DNA of 64,000 bases from Watersipora subatra (GCF_963576615.1 NC_088708.1:51571196-51635195), one strand, 5' to 3'. Positions 33,805-47,450 are shown, numbered from the stretch's first letter. A program made the numbers and translations. Notes: generated by a model not told the origin, from the letters alone.

Positions 33805-34135
33805 GCTATACTACCCGGCATTGCCCGGGTAATAAAAAAGTCTGCACAGAAAATTTATTTGTATTCAACATACATGTATATAAGACTTTTGCCATTCTAC
33901 TGCAAACTACATATCATGAGAAAAGTGTTTTGTGTAGTTGAAATATTTTGAGAGAAAATAAAAACAACAATAAAGGGTTTCAAACTTTGTCAAACATATA
34001 TCAATTTCTTGAATATGTTAAATTAATAATAGCAATTCTTAAATAGAAGTGTGTGAGTATAAAAAGGTTACTGTTTCACCAAGAGCTATCCATCAAAACT
34101 CTGAATACAATGATACTGGTAATGACGACATGTAA
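33805..34135 (+). mobile_element. Dispersed element with ACCCGGCATTGCCCGGG end, copy 2
   Basis: Starts CTATACTACCCGGCATTGCC and is the inverted counterpart of 29700-30253. Shared blocks are TTTGTATTCAACATA, a GAGAAAATAAAAACAACA-like stretch and GATACTGGTAATGACG. Together the two copies bracket the PLE and RLE-LINE. Confidence 0.6.
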
Positions 34136-34684
34136 AAATGAGATATTGTATTGTCTTTGTCTGATCGAAAGTGAGAAAACCTAAAGGTCTTCCTAATCGA
34201 GATAATACAATTGTCCGCTGCGAAAAACATTAACCTTTACAGAGATTTAGCAATTGAACCTTACAAAAAGTCGGAGATAGAGGTTCACAAAAATGTAACA
34301 AAAGGCATCGTGTTCCACAGAGTTAATAGAATTTAATTGCCAAATTCTAATATCGAGATAGTTTATTGTTGATATCATTTTTCCGAAAAAAAATTAGCCC
34401 TAATACGGGGAGGGCTAAAAAAGCATCGCGTGTCATAGAGCTAAGAGTTAATAGAATTGTAATTATTACATCATTTTAGTGTGAAACGGAAAACAATGTA
34501 TACTTTATGTATAAAGAGTAAACACTTGTATGATCTTCCGTGGTGTTTTGGTTAAAGCGTTGATTTATCAGTGTGTCTTCTCGTTCCTCGTGAGTGCAAG
34601 TCCAGCATAATGAGGAAATTTGAGTCCAAAATTTTAGTAGCTATAGCTGGACATACCGAAAACAGAAAACATACTACATACTTT

Positions 34685-34732
<48 letters not shown>

Positions 34733-35496
34733 TATAAACGAATTATGGACGGTTAGGTGACAGTCAATAGGGCAACAGACACTTAGGCGGCAACTTCAGA
34801 TGGAAAGGTGGCACAGCGGACAGAAAGGCGACAATTCCGGACTTTTAAGTGACAATTCTGGACTGAAAGGCAACACTTAGATTTACTTACTAGTTCCCAT
34901 GCATTGGCTGGATGTAAGGTTTGATGCAACACAAATTGGATTAATTTTGAATAACTATACATTACAATGTTTTAAAAAGTTGTTTCATAGCTTTCTGTTA
35001 TTAAATGATATCAATACTTCAGGTGAAAGCCAACAAAGTGTATGCACATTTACCTGGTCCTGTCAAATGGGATTTGGGAAGGTTTATGTTATATACAATT
35101 ATTCTGAAGCCACACATAGATCATTGTTGAATATACTGTATCGCCATATTCTATTTTGATTGTTTTTAGTCTGTGCACTTTTGCTTAGCTTGTGTGAACT
35201 AAGTTGAATATTACTGGTTCAGCCATTAGTCTAGGTGCTGAGTAATTGTAAACCAAAAATGTATTTACCAGGAAATACTACTTAATTATTCTATAAGTTA
35301 AGCAATTAAAATATACAACTAGTAAAATTTTAAACAATAATATTATTGTTTATAATGACAAAAAGTTACAATAGCTAATAAAAGTTACACTCTTATTTGG
35401 ACAGTCATTCCGGCTTATTTGCTCGGTCTCATACAGCTGCGAGTCTCGAAAATCAAATGAGGGTCATGAGAGTATTTAGGCAGAAAGTTTCAACAG
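34136..35496. other. No gene seen; (TA)n and GGCGACA-rich repeat
   Basis: 34689-34735 is (TA)n. 34750-34885 holds loose repeats of GGACAGAAAGGCGACAATTC type, a style found in dispersed invertebrate repeats and echoed near 38410. The rest is unremarkable AT-rich DNA. Confidence 0.5.
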
Positions 35497-35904
35497 GTGG
35501 AAAGAAGAGACTTCACAAGCAGGAGAGAGAGAAAGGCTCTTCAGCAAGCAGAGGAGAGAACGCCTAAGCAGGCCCTTAGGAAAAAGAGGCTTACTCATTG
35601 GAGACATGTAAAAAGTAAAATTTGTTGGCAGAATGGTAGCCACAAATGTATAAAGTCAAATTTGTTTGCAGAGACGGAGCCACAAATGTATAAAGTCAAA
35701 TTTTTTGGCAGAGAGGGAGCCACAGATGAAAAAAGTATAATTTGTTGGCAGAGAGGTAGCAGCAAATGCAAAAAGTTGAGAAATCTTATCAGTCTGTTTC
35801 TCTGGTTTTACAAATTGAATTGTTTAATTAAAGTAAGTGCATTTCTCGATTTTCATTCTAGTCTGGCTCTCCTGGCTTTACATAACCATCAACCTTTTGC
35901 GTAA
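35497..35904 (+). CDS. 135-codon open frame with basic N-terminus and 40-bp repeats; doubtful
   Basis: Encodes a basic start (RRERKALQQAEERTPKQALR), somewhat like arginine-rich N-terminal segments of some transposon proteins. It then runs through about four copies of a 40-bp tandem repeat (35612-35775, core TTGGCAGAGAGGGAGCCACA), where the peptide repeats irregularly because 40 is not a multiple of 3. No domain is recognised. It may be a repeat fragment rather than a gene. Confidence 0.2.
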   Translation: MERRDFTSRRERKALQQAEERTPKQALRKKRLTHWRHVKSKICWQNGSHKCIKSNLFAETEPQMYKVKFFGREGATDEKSIICWQRGSSKCKKLRNLISLFLWFYKLNCLIKVSAFLDFHSSLALLALHNHQPFA

Positions 35905-38900
35905 GTCTTACCTATTGTTGCTCATGACTGTTTCATCTTTGCCTCAGCTTTGCACCTCCTCAGCCCGCATAGTCAATCTAAGGGCCGCATTAATTTAAAA
36001 TATCAAGTCCTGATATGTTGTTGTGAATTAGTAGTGAACACTAACAAGACACCAAATTTATCGATGCACAGATCGGAAATTTGCATTAGAACATTTTTCA
36101 TTCATTGCTCTACCTTATTTCCTTGGGATCTATTACCTGCTTATATCCAAATTAATCTGATTAGATAATTATTTTACACGCAGTTGACTTTCATATTATA
36201 TTGAAGCTTGTACCAAATATTCACTTAATTGAGATGGTTAATATTCAAAAAAGCTGCCGAAACTTATCTGTCTTAAATCACCCAACTATTCTTCTGTTCA
36301 TCCTTTTCCACAAATTTAACTCTAGAGTTTGTCAACTCTACATGCCTTCTATGTCACAACTTTCTTTTTCACTTCCTTGACTGCTTGTGAAAACTGGTAA
36401 GTTGCTTATCGGTGTTGCAAAAGTCTGAAATTCCTTACCACCATATATGACATCCTGGAGGTACCAACTTTTTGACCCGTTTGAAGTGATGCATTCTTGA
36501 GTCACTAGCATAACCCGGTTGATGAATTATTATACTATTGCTGCCTCATGTATTATATATTTGCAGCCTCATTAGTGTGTGTGCGCGTGCGTGTGTGTGT
36601 GTGCGTGCGTGTGCCTATGTGTGTATTTCATTTCATCAATTACTAGAAATATAACATTAAGCAAAAATGAAGATAGTTATAATATTGATTAAGGTGAAAC
36701 AAAATAAATGAAAGCTAAGTTCTTACTCCTTGAGACAAGATAAGGCCCACATGCATCATAGCACTGCAGCTAGTAGAGGCGCTGGGCCCACAATCTTTAT
36801 TAACTCTCTAACTAAAGTATACCCTTGTTCTAATTGCAGTATTTAAATAAATACATACATCGAAGTTTAGCTTGGAACATTTTAGTAAATTTGCTTTTTG
36901 GTATATTTATACAAGTGTGTAAAGCTGATATTCATCATATATAATTTTTAAAAATATGTATATCAATAGTTTTTGGCATTAAGTTTTTTGTTTTTTTGAC
37001 GATGACTTTATTCTGATTGATACTATGATTGATTGATAATATTGTTATTAATAATACTATGTAGATAAACACATCTAGCGATGGAACTTCTCTATCCTAT
37101 TTAGAGTGACGAGATCAGGTTCACGGTTATAAATTGGCAACTAAATATTACTTTCTACTAATTCTTCAACTTACATGAAAAAATAATTTGAATTGCAGGA
37201 GTATAAGTACACAGTCACATGCAGGTGTTTGAATGCATTTGCACTTCCAATCATACGCAAAAATAATAGCAGGAAATATCCTACACTACTCTTTAATAAA
37301 GCTGTCATTAAAGTTCAAGCCAATGGCTGTCTCTACAATATCTTCCATTCTATAATGAAGTCTGTCCTTTGTTAAAATAGCCACATATAAAAACGATTCA
37401 TAGTGCGTGTCAGAATGCAAAATATAGTGTATGATGTGGCACATGGCAGCATTAACCTGCAGCTGAGTATATATCACAAAGGTCTTTGAGGTGTTGATCA
37501 CTCCTCATTGTCTCAAACTACAAGTTGTGTGTGCCATCAGGATCTGTGACAAGGGTGATTCGGGTAAATATCTTAAGTGACTTCAAGGGTAACAGGGCAT
37601 CAGGACCGGCTGATTTCTATGATTTGGAATAGGTAATTTCTCCATCAGCTTTCTATGATGCTATTTAGTCCTCTTGCGACAAGCTGTAAAAGTTAGTAAA
37701 ATATGGATATGATTTAGACACCTATGTCAGAAAAAGTCTTCATTCTTCATACTCAAATAAAATCTCAACAAACATAGATCAGTGTGAATCGCAATTTAGC
37801 CTATTGAGTCTGCATTATAATGACATCAGATTATTATCATAACTGTAAAGAAACAAGGATAAGGCAATCATCCTTGCCATAAGTAAATGGGAGCTTACAA
37901 TATTAGGTGTCTTTTCATCTCACGCAAAAAGCAAACTTCTCTCGCAGGCTCCTGTGAACTTCGATGATCGAAACCATAAAATTATTTCTTCTCGAGGTGA
38001 GATAACTCTGAAATTTTAACAATCAGAAAATATTGTTGACAATTCAGCTGAGAGCGGGACTTCTCAAACCGTTTTGAACAAACAAGTGGATACAAAAATA
38101 ATTTTTTTGTAGTTTAATTGAATAAGCTAGATGCATTTTAAAAACTAGCTTTAATATTTCGTTAAATGTCTGGGCTAGCGTAATTTGAGAAATCCCACCA
38201 ATGGTGTGTAAATATACATGCCACTATTTCTTTTTTATAAAAAATCCGTAAAAAGAAAACAAGAACACTGTAAAGGCTACACTTCAAAAATATATGTAAG
38301 CACTGCACACGATGATAGAATCCCATAGTTTGTCAGTAGAGTACTGTACTTAGCCTTCAACCAAACAGCAAACCAATTTGTTTCTTTTCAGTTTGGAATT
38401 GTTGCCGGCTTGTCTGCCGTGTCACCTTTCCGTCTGCAGTTGTTGTTTTTTGAACCAAAACTGTCTGTTCCCCTATCAAATATCACCCAAAAGTTCAGTT
38501 ACCTAGAAGGTATACGTTATAGGAGTATCTACTAGAAAAAACCAAGATTTTAGCTGCAGCACCAAGAGGAAGAGATAATAGCTTACTCTGTAAATTATAG
38601 AAAATGTTATAAACTTAGTTGCTGATTTAAAGAAAAACAGATAACTCAGTTATATTTGAGATGTGCATGCTCATTGTATATCAAGCCATAAAATATACAG
38701 ATAATGCCACACCTTTCACCATCTCCTGCCATTACCTGAAACTGTTGTCCAGATATAAGTAGCTATTGTTACTAGTCAATCGGTAGAGTCACGCTTTGTT
38801 CAAGGCTTCTACATGAACTTACAACTCGTGTTCCTGTTATAAAAAACTGCAGCCAGTGAAGTATTACTGATATTGAATTGAATTTTGAATGAAGGATTTA

Positions 38901-39321
38901 TACTCTGATACTCTGTCTGTGAATATGCAGTCTCTAGAGAAAGAATTTTGCGCATGTATATATATATATACATATAAAATTCCCGCAGTGTGATGTCAGA
39001 ATTATCAGTTAGCTTTAGGTCGTCGATCTTTTTCACTGCCATTGAGGTTGAGCTTTTCTGTGACAATCGACGCTCTTAAACCCAGAGAGCGCTAATAATA
39101 AACTAGGATTCTAGATAATCAACAATGCTCGGGGATCGTGCTAACGCCCGACCATTACAAACACATGTTCTGGGTTAATAGAGTTCGGGCGATTGTTACA
39201 CTGCTTTTTTCATTCTATTGTTCATTTTAAACATTTACAAAAATGTATAGTATTATTGTCTGAAGAATTTGTATCGCTTTCCATGTTGCGTTCTACATAT
39301 GTTTATGCTTCACTAAACATT
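35905..39321. other. No recognised gene
   Basis: AT-rich sequence. 36577-36625 is a GT-rich microsatellite. 38955-38975 is a short TA tract. I found no exon with two good splice sites and a matching frame. Confidence 0.45.
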
Positions 39322-41805
39322 CAGTGCACCCTCGAGATACGATGTTGATCCATTCCAGGGTTGGCATCGTATGGTGAAAAATTTGTATGTTGGGGTATAG
39401 ACACCATTGTAATTATACAATGCAAACATCCCCTGGTAAAAATCGTCAAAGTTTTTATAAAAATGTGTACACATTGAAAGTTAGCAACAAAATAGTATGT
39501 TAACTTTAGCAATTATAGTTATCTAAAGTAACTGTATCGTATTTAGTGTATTTTAATGGTTATGATCTGCAATAAAATGCAAAATTATAATGTATGTACC
39601 AAATGCGGTACGTACGGTAAGGAGTTCTTACCTTTAAAAGGTACGCATAACATAAACTTTGAGTTCATTTCAAGTAAGTTTAGCTTGCTAAGCTCACACT
39701 TAAAACTAAGTTTTAGTATGTATTTTAATTATTTTACTGAATTTCAACTTTTTATCACAAAATTTTATCCTTCATCACTTCCTATCTTCACATTCACTAT
39801 AAAATTTAGCGTGTCTGGTTGAAACCTTTTCAACTTAATTCAACAGGAAAGGCCGAGCGATGCAGTTATCGAAAGCGGCCTCTCGCACACTTGACCATTT
39901 AATGGCTACCGAAAAAGAAAAAGGAAATTTTATTTACTATACAAGATGTACATACCTTTGGAGTAACGTGACTTTAGCTGGTACATGTAATGAGTAAAGC
40001 AGAGAAGAGGCAAAAATGCACCAATGCTAATTATGTTGCTGTACACTTGAAAATAAATTTAATACGTAATGAAATGGAATTTTTTAGCAGGCTAAACGAA
40101 GTTGTCTATTCCTGTCTAATTTTTCTACTAGTTTAAAAGAAAAAATTGCTGGTGTAATGCAGAAATATGCTAGCTAGTTAACGCTTGCAAAGAATCTAGA
40201 GTAGTACAGTAGTTTGTCTTGTATGAAATGTGCACAAGAATCAATGTAACCATACATACAAAGTTTGCACGTATTTATACCTTAGAGGACAGGGCTTTAG
40301 CAAGTTCCAGAAAGTAATGTGGATTTATATAACTATTTTGAGTAGCTAGTCATATATGAGTTACATACATACGATGAATTGTATTTACGTAGTAGAAAAC
40401 AGGCCTGCAAAGACATGGTTGAACAAAAAAACGAAACATAAAAACAAAATGAAATGAATAAAACATAAAAAACATGCCACACAAAGAAGATAAATAATGG
40501 TATACATTATTGTATTGAGAGGATTTTTTATTAGGCCAAACATTGGCTTTGTTTAGTTTGTTCACTGTAACCTATTACAAAGTGTACGATCGCCACTACG
40601 TCTATCGCAAGTAATATCTACAATTGGCGGAGTTCTCATCACCTAGCAACGCGATTGAGTTGGAGACTAGCGAGCATTCTCATTGGATAAAGATTTCATT
40701 GTGTGCAGCGACTTGAGCAGACTTGTGAAGCAACGCTACGCTAAAGCATGAAGAAAAGCGCGACGTACGCACATTGTTCAGTTTGAAAGTATCAAGCCTT
40801 AGTCAGTAGCTGTTGGTCAGTTTTCTTAATTAAATCGAACTCTACAAAGACCAGTAATCTTTGTAAGTAGAAACTAACTTATTTATTTCATCTAGCTTTG
40901 AAATTTATTATAATTATAAATGTTTTGTCAATTTACATGCATACACTACTAATATGTTTGACAGCACGATGTGTTAAGATTAATAAAAGACCAGAACATA
41001 TATCTTACCATCTGTTGATGTTACTGGATACGTACAGAGCTTCCAATACAATTATATATGCATTGTTTTGATGTACCAGTCTAAATCAGTAAATTAAACA
41101 CTTGAAATATTCCTGCTGATGTAGGTTTTCTGTATCTTCTGCTTCCTCGCCCATACAAAAGGGTTGCTCCTCTTGGATGCTGATCGCGCGCATGTCCTTC
41201 CAACTCTTTCAAATCGTCAGTCGTAAGCTCCTACTTATGCTTGCTTTAACGGAGTTCTTGTTTTAATAATAACTGCAAATGTTGATTGGTTGCGACCGTA
41301 TTCCTTGACAATATTAACAATACGGGCACTTTCTTCTTATTTATTTATGACCTCCAACTTTGTTGACATGGAAATCATTTTTCTTTCGTTTTATAACGTT
41401 TGTATCGGTCTCAGATTCCATAACTAACGAATTAAATATAGATACTTGTAGTTGTACATGTACACAGATGCTGACTACATGTTTATAGTAAAAGAAAGTA
41501 TAACGCTAAAAGTGAATATTTACTCTTGCTTGTGTATTTTACACAAAGTTACACCTCACAGAAGCCGATCAACGTGTCTCTTCTAAACATTCTGAAAATG
41601 TTTTCGGCGAACCGTATTTCTGCGTCTTTGCTATTTCGACGTGTGTTATGAGCACGTCTGCCGCCAAATTTTAACTCGGGGGAAACTTTTCTCAAATTCG
41701 TATTGGGAAATAAAACTCGTATAGTGAAGTGAAGATCTCACAATTTTCAACGTCGTAAGGTGAAAAAATCGCATATCAGAGTAATCGTATCCCGAGGGTG
41801 CACTG
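39322..41805 (-). mobile_element. Tigger/pogo-like element, 2.5 kb, decayed
   Basis: Ends CAGTGCACCCTCGAGATACG (39322 on) and the reverse complement of CAGTGCACCCTCGGGATACG (ending 41805) form TIRs. The right flank is TA; the left is TT, presumably a mutated TA. On the minus strand near 41270-41345 it reads ESARIVNIVKEYGRNQST, then FAVIIK, the helix-turn-helix of a pogo/CENP-B-like transposase. It follows a start with KRKKND at about 41380-41420, and stops separate the parts. No DDE domain was recognised. Confidence 0.75.
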
Positions 41806-42296
41806 TAGTTATTTCTATGGTGCTGCTTTTCAAGTTCTATCTACCATTGAAAATTTAAGCGGTTTTTTTATAAATGTATGTGTTTATGTATGTATTTTAT
41901 AATTTATAATTTTATAATGTATGTATTTTATACAGGTATATGCAGGCTAATTTGAAGCAGAAAGACCGCGTTAGACAGAGAGCTACTACTAGCCTGAGAA
42001 CGTGATTGATTATTGCTATGGTGTTGCCTTCGAAGTTCTAACAAAAAAAACGAAAAGCTTTGAAATTGGACAACGAGAGAATTACCTGTTATTGATATAG
42101 GCGATTCATTATTAATACGATTTTGTGTACACTTTTTCTACTGATCAGCTGATAATATGGGCTGTAAAAGATCAAATAATGTCAAAGTGGCGGTCAAATG
42201 GAAGTGGCGTTCAATTGGAAAGTGGTGGTCAATTTTTCAACCCTTCTCACAGAGTGGCGGTCAATTGGAGGTGGCGTTCAATTAGAGGTTTTTTGG
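41806..42296 (-). mobile_element. Pogo-like MITE, copy 2, abutting the Tigger-like element
   Basis: Inverted relative to copy 1 at 17909. The end at 42296 reads, on the minus strand, CCAAAAAACCTCTAATTGAA next to TA (42297-42298). The other end directly touches the TIR of 39322-41805, so one element probably inserted into or beside the other. An open frame at 42125-42358 lies within the repeat and is not a gene. Confidence 0.65.
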
Positions 42297-42315
42297 TATT
42301 TAACATTGTATATTT

Positions 42316-42387
42316 AAAAATGAGCTTAAAAAAGCGTGATAACAATGCTAGCTTGTAATAAAATCACGCTTTTTTGAGCTCATTTTT
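42316..42387. repeat. Hairpin, 25-bp arms with one mismatch
   Basis: 42316-42340 and 42363-42387 are inverted copies of AAAAATGAGCTYAAAAAAGC plus GTGAT, with a 22-base loop. It lies just beyond the MITE end. Confidence 0.85.
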
Positions 42388-45300
42388 CTTGACATTCAGG
42401 CTATTAAACATCATGTAACAAACTACATTCAATTTTAAATAGTTTATCTACCTTTCATAAAAAGTCTGAGATTATTTTACAGGCTGAATTTAGATAATAA
42501 TGGTTTTTAAGACACCCATCTTTATCATTTTAAATCGGACTAAACATCCCCAACTTTCGTTTCTAAAAAGCTATGCTGCGTCACATATTCATGGGTGGAG
42601 CTTGTTGTGCCAATTGTGTTGTTGTTGAGACGGATATTGAAACGCTTTAAAAAATCCTTTATGACTTTGAAGGTTAGTGGACCAATCTTTATTTTGAGTG
42701 CAAAATCGTAATCAGCGTGTCTTATTTACCTAGAACATACAGTAAAAGTTGTATGTGACAGTTATGGTTTAATGGTTAGAAGTACCAAATAATAGTGTTG
42801 TTAGTTACTGCATACCTGTACATATAAAATGTAATCATACTGTACACTTGAAGGGTATTACAAGCACTTAACACTTTTACACTTTACAAAACTTAACAAG
42901 CTGTGATACGCGACGACTGCTATCACAATGACGCTTGTAGAGGTATCTCACCTCACTGGAGTATGAGAAAGATTTATGTATTTTAGGTTTGAATTTGTTT
43001 CATTCAACTTCAAAGTACGAAAACGTGAAAGCTGAACTGCGATGTAGCGAGGAAACACTGTATTTATTAAGGGTTACATATATTTTAGGGATATGAACAC
43101 TCATATTTCACAGCTGACCTCAACTCTGCTGGGTAGACAAACAGTTTACACATAGATTACTCTCTGTAAAGAGGAGTATCTGTGTGTAAACTGTATCTGT
43201 AGTCTTAGTGCCTAGTCTAAGCAATCTTGACAAAATTGATAAGCTGTCGTATGTCATTATATGAACATAGCCTGTGGATCTGTCAACACTGTTAAGCTGT
43301 CGTATGTCAATACTTGAACATAGCCTGTTGATGGCTTAGACAGCAATGTAATTTAACAATGTTTGAGAAAAGCTCAGTGTGAACCAGGGCTAATGCATAT
43401 GCATAGCGAATCGTAATCATACTTCACATGATTGATTTCCTATTGCCCCTTATGCTAACAATTGACTGAAGTTCATAGCGGGCTCTCTAATTGCAAAACA
43501 TGCGGGTTTTGGCAAGTGTGCTAACTGGTTTCCTGTCAGCGCCAGCCAAAGCTTATCAACCAATACTGTATTGCGCATTTAAGTTGTCTGTCTAGTAGTT
43601 CACAGCTGATCTGTGGTATTTGTTGGAACAACCTCCCATAGGTCAGTTACATCGAGGCTATAGCAGTAGTAGTTATCTACACTTGCCATAGAAGCAAGAT
43701 AACTCCAACTTTTAGAGTGGTGCTGCATTGCACTTTGCAATGAATGCAAACTGCAAGGAATGGATTTTTATTCTTACTTTAAAAAAATACTTGCCAAAGT
43801 TTTTATTGACAGCCATCTTACCTAAAAGTGAATTTACTACAAGATATATACATTTGCAAGTGTTGCTGGAAGGAGCCTCGAAACTTTAATACACCCGTCA
43901 TAGGGCATTCTTGCACAAGATTCTACTCTGTATTACTATTGAGTAGTTTTCTAAAGTTTTATTTGCATGTTTAGTTCTGATACAGTCAACAAGAATAACA
44001 CGCACTCATGAAATTGATAATACTTTATGAACCTGATCAAGAATGTATACTCGTCAATCTAATAATAATGCTGCTTAGCGCATGTTTTTTTCAATTAGCT
44101 GGTATATGAACTTTTATATTTACTACAGTTGTATCAATAGTATTGTTGAGTTTTTAAAATTTTGCCATGTTTGCAAAATGGTTTGTTGCTCATATTTTTT
44201 TGCTATGACGCAACACTACGTATCTTTCTAACTTTCTATCTAGAAATAGTGGTTAGTGTTACATTTCTCCATATGCACAATAATACAAGTATAATAAATG
44301 TAGTTTATTCACTCTCGAGTATTTGATAGGCTTTTGATTTGTATAAGTTTTTGATAGGCTTTTGATTTGTATATATAAATATTTGATATGATTTTTACAT
44401 ACCCATTAGCTATGGCTATATTCCACATACCTATTTTACGCAGCTGAAAAAAGCTAGCAACACAAGTATATATACAACAATATATAAATGTGAGTGTCTG
44501 TTTGTCATTCGTGTGTCCATTTACAGTGATCAAGTTTTAGGAACAAAAACCGCTTCGAACTGGAATTGAACTCTAAAATCTCCAATCTGCGGACGGGCCT
44601 ACTTGCCATACTATGAAATAATTGTGTGCTTACTTATTACATCAATTAAAATACACACATTTAAAGCGCTTGGGAAAATACGATTGGTTACTACAAGCAT
44701 ACTTGAATATCATGATTGATTGCATAAGAGATCATTAGGTGCAAGGTAAAGAGTGTAAGCACAATTATAAGCACGGCTCTTATTATAGTAAAATTTTAGA
44801 CTAGCTTAAGTTACTCAAATTCATTGGGTAAAAAAACTTAGCCAGTGTCAACTACATTACCTGCCACTGTTTATAAGCTGTTTTATATCTTGAACTTATG
44901 TCTAGCATAAGAAGAAAGAAATGTTTTTGTGCAAAAACTTTTGTATTCCCTGTACACTGCTGGGCACTCATCTAGTAAGTGTATATAGTGTGGTCTTAGC
45001 TTTAAGCTTTATCCCAACTTTTTCATATATCACTATATCAATTGCTACCAAAATATGATACGATATTTAGTGGTTTTACTCCAACTAACTTCATTAAGGG
45101 AGTTGCTGGTTGTCCTATAACAATCACAAATCGCTTGTTTTACTTAACCTGTCTATGTAGCAGTGGCTTTTGTTTACGCTTTCTTTAGTGCTTGAAACAT
45201 ACAATAATATTCAGTGTCTTTTTGTACCATTTCTTCGCGCACATGTTTGATCAAGACTTGTGGATGTTTTTTTGAGCTTGTGGGGTACATAATATCACAG

Positions 45301-46283
45301 AGGAGAGGGTTACAATTACATGAATCCTGCGTTTATTGCTTCCACAACTTTTATCCAAAAGATTTTAAATATGCAATACATCCTGAATAGAAATGGTACA
45401 ATGCGTTTTGCCTTGGAATCTTATCATCATCAGGGACAATTAAAATAATGGGATAATTTTAAAATTTGTTTTTCTTAATTTTGACTTGGTTTTTGTAAAT
45501 CTTGCATAGACAGAAGAAGGAGCACTTTTGAATGTTTTTAGGAGACATAATGATAGACTATACATATGTGGAGTGCACTTCAGCGGTGATGCAAGCGCTC
45601 TCTCATTTTACTCAACAGATGCCAACTTATAGGGCCTCAGACATACAGTGAGTGTATACTTTCTACCACAATGCCTACTCTTGAATCAACGAATTAGCAG
45701 AGAGTTGTCTTTCCACTGCAACTTATAAAGATAACTAAGTTTAAAAAAATTAGTGTACTGCTATAGCTTATTCATCACAGTCTCTTGGCTCACAAGCGCT
45801 TCTCTGTTGGCAAACCCGAAATTCAAAAGTCAATTGACACTTATGCAATATAGTAAAATTATAATGGCTGACACTCATCGTCTGCTCCTAGACAGAAGTG
45901 ATTCAAACTTCAAGTTTTAATTGGATTGAAGATTTCTTATCAGATGATTGCCCACTATTGTTTGTATTTTTGTTAAAAAATTATCAAAAGGAAGGACATC
46001 ATCTGTAGCTAGTTTTTCATGGACTTAGCCCTAGTTTTGTGTAGCTAGTTACAGTTTATGCGTTGTGAGGTGCTTTCATAGCGTCGCATGAGCTATAGCT
46101 CTTGGCCAGCTTACGACACATCTAACTATTTCCTGTTAGAGACTATTCCACTATATTAGTGCCTATTTGTTTTCACACTGATGTCTAACCTTGCATATAC
46201 AAGCAAGTCCCTGATCCTAGACCATATTGACAACTTTCAATCGGCTATGAAAGTACTTAGAGTAGCGCAAGTAGCTCAAGTGT
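42388..46283. other. No recognised gene; small repeats
   Basis: 43148-43194 is an imperfect hairpin around CAGTTTACACA. 43240-43330 contains two direct copies of a roughly 52-bp unit with TAAGCTGTCGTATGTCA. 44325-44380 has a doubled TTTGATAGGCTTTTGATTTG. 44545-44605 (minus) has a weak tRNA-like B box (GTTCAATTCC). 45540-45630 reads [12 protein letters not shown], a faint THAP-like hint only. Confidence 0.45.
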
Positions 46284-46505
46284 CCTTGATACTTTGGATA
46301 ATTTGATACTTTGGATAATTTGATACTTTGGATAATTTGATACTTTGGATAATTTGATACTTTGGACAATTTGATACTTTGGACAATTTGATACTTTGGA
46401 CAATTTGATACTTTGGACAATTTAATACTTCGGCAATTTGATACTTTGGATAATTTGATACTTTGGACAATTTGATACTTTGGACAATTTGATACTTTGG
46501 CAATT
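46284..46505. repeat. 17-bp minisatellite, about 13 copies
   Basis: Unit TTTGATACTTTGGATAA or GGACAA, with two shortened units. First of five minisatellites in the next 5.3 kb. Open frames on the minus strand are repeat artefacts. Confidence 0.95.
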
Positions 46506-46789
46506 TCTCCAGGACTAATGGTTCAATCAAATTAAATTTTAGAAATTATACTGAAGATTTGTTCCTCACTAAACAACCAGAATGTCATAATTCTGTGGAG
46601 ACCAGCTTCAGACTGATAATAGTAAACAGCACGTCATACCTTCCTTTTTATTTTTACAATCCTGGATTTCAAAAAGTCTAGTGCAAGTGGCAGTCATTGT
46701 TAAAAAACAGTGTTTCTCTTAGACATGAAAGAACAATGAAAAATTATGAGAAAACATCTTCAAATCAGTTCTTTAAAAAATCTCTGAAA

Positions 46790-47450
46790 GCATCTTAGTT
46801 ACCAGGATGGAGAAGGCATCTTAGTTACCAGGATGGAGAAGGCATCTTAGTTACCAGTGTGATGGAAACGTGCGTTACCATCTCCTTTTTCTGATTGTCG
46901 TTAGAGTTGTATTCTCTTTTTTCCTTTATGTAGTCACGCCCCTAGAGGAGGCTGGCCCTTGCCACCTCATTTACATATTTGATTGTATTTAAGGCCGAGC
47001 TTCGGCTCAGTTAGATCGTTCAATACATGCTTTGCATTTGGACCCACACTCTTCTGTTACCTTGCGCACTAACAGAATCACACTGAGCACTTATTTACTC
47101 CAAGCCTCAGTCTACGGACTGTGCTTTGGGAGTAGAGTTATAGACACACTGTCGACCCCGTCGACCTCAGGTCGACCTTGTCGAACGAGCATAATATCAC
47201 TCAGGGAGCAATTCCCCGTGTAAGGTAGTTGAAGTAGACCGGTGGTGTAAGTCGACCTAGTCGCCTCCGCGTGTTGGTCAACGGGCAACACTTACACGGC
47301 CCCTGTGGAGAGTGAATGCAGACCGGTAGAGTAAGCCGACCCAGGTCGCCTCTACGTGTTGGTCGCAGGATCTAACACACCAGGATGGAGAAGGTATCTT
47401 AGTTACCAGGATGGAGAAGGCATCTTAGTTACCAGGATGGAGAAGGTAAC
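46790..47450 (+). repeat. 26-bp minisatellite interrupted by an LTR
   Basis: Unit CATCTTAGTTACCAGGATGG plus AGAAGG. About 2.5 copies lie left of 46858 and about three right of 47379. Removing 46858-47379 and one CCAG restores an intact unit. Confidence 0.92.
46858..47379 (+). mobile_element. Solo LTR, 522 bp, with 4-bp target duplication CCAG
   Basis: Begins TGTGATGGAAACG and ends GGATCTAACACA, with TG...CA termini and a four-base inverted end TGTG/CACA. CCAG flanks both sides (46854-46857 and 47380-47383). A promoter-like GTATTTAAGGCCGAGC lies near 46986. No second LTR, primer-binding site or gag-pol follows, so this is a solo LTR, presumably left by recombination between two LTRs. Size and target duplication fit a Ty3/gypsy-type element, but that assignment is inference. 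Confidence 0.85.

Noticed and set aside
45540-45630. THAP zinc-finger exon (ICGVHFSGD)
   Set aside because: Only one C-x-x-x-H-like word; the rest of the domain and splice sites are missing.
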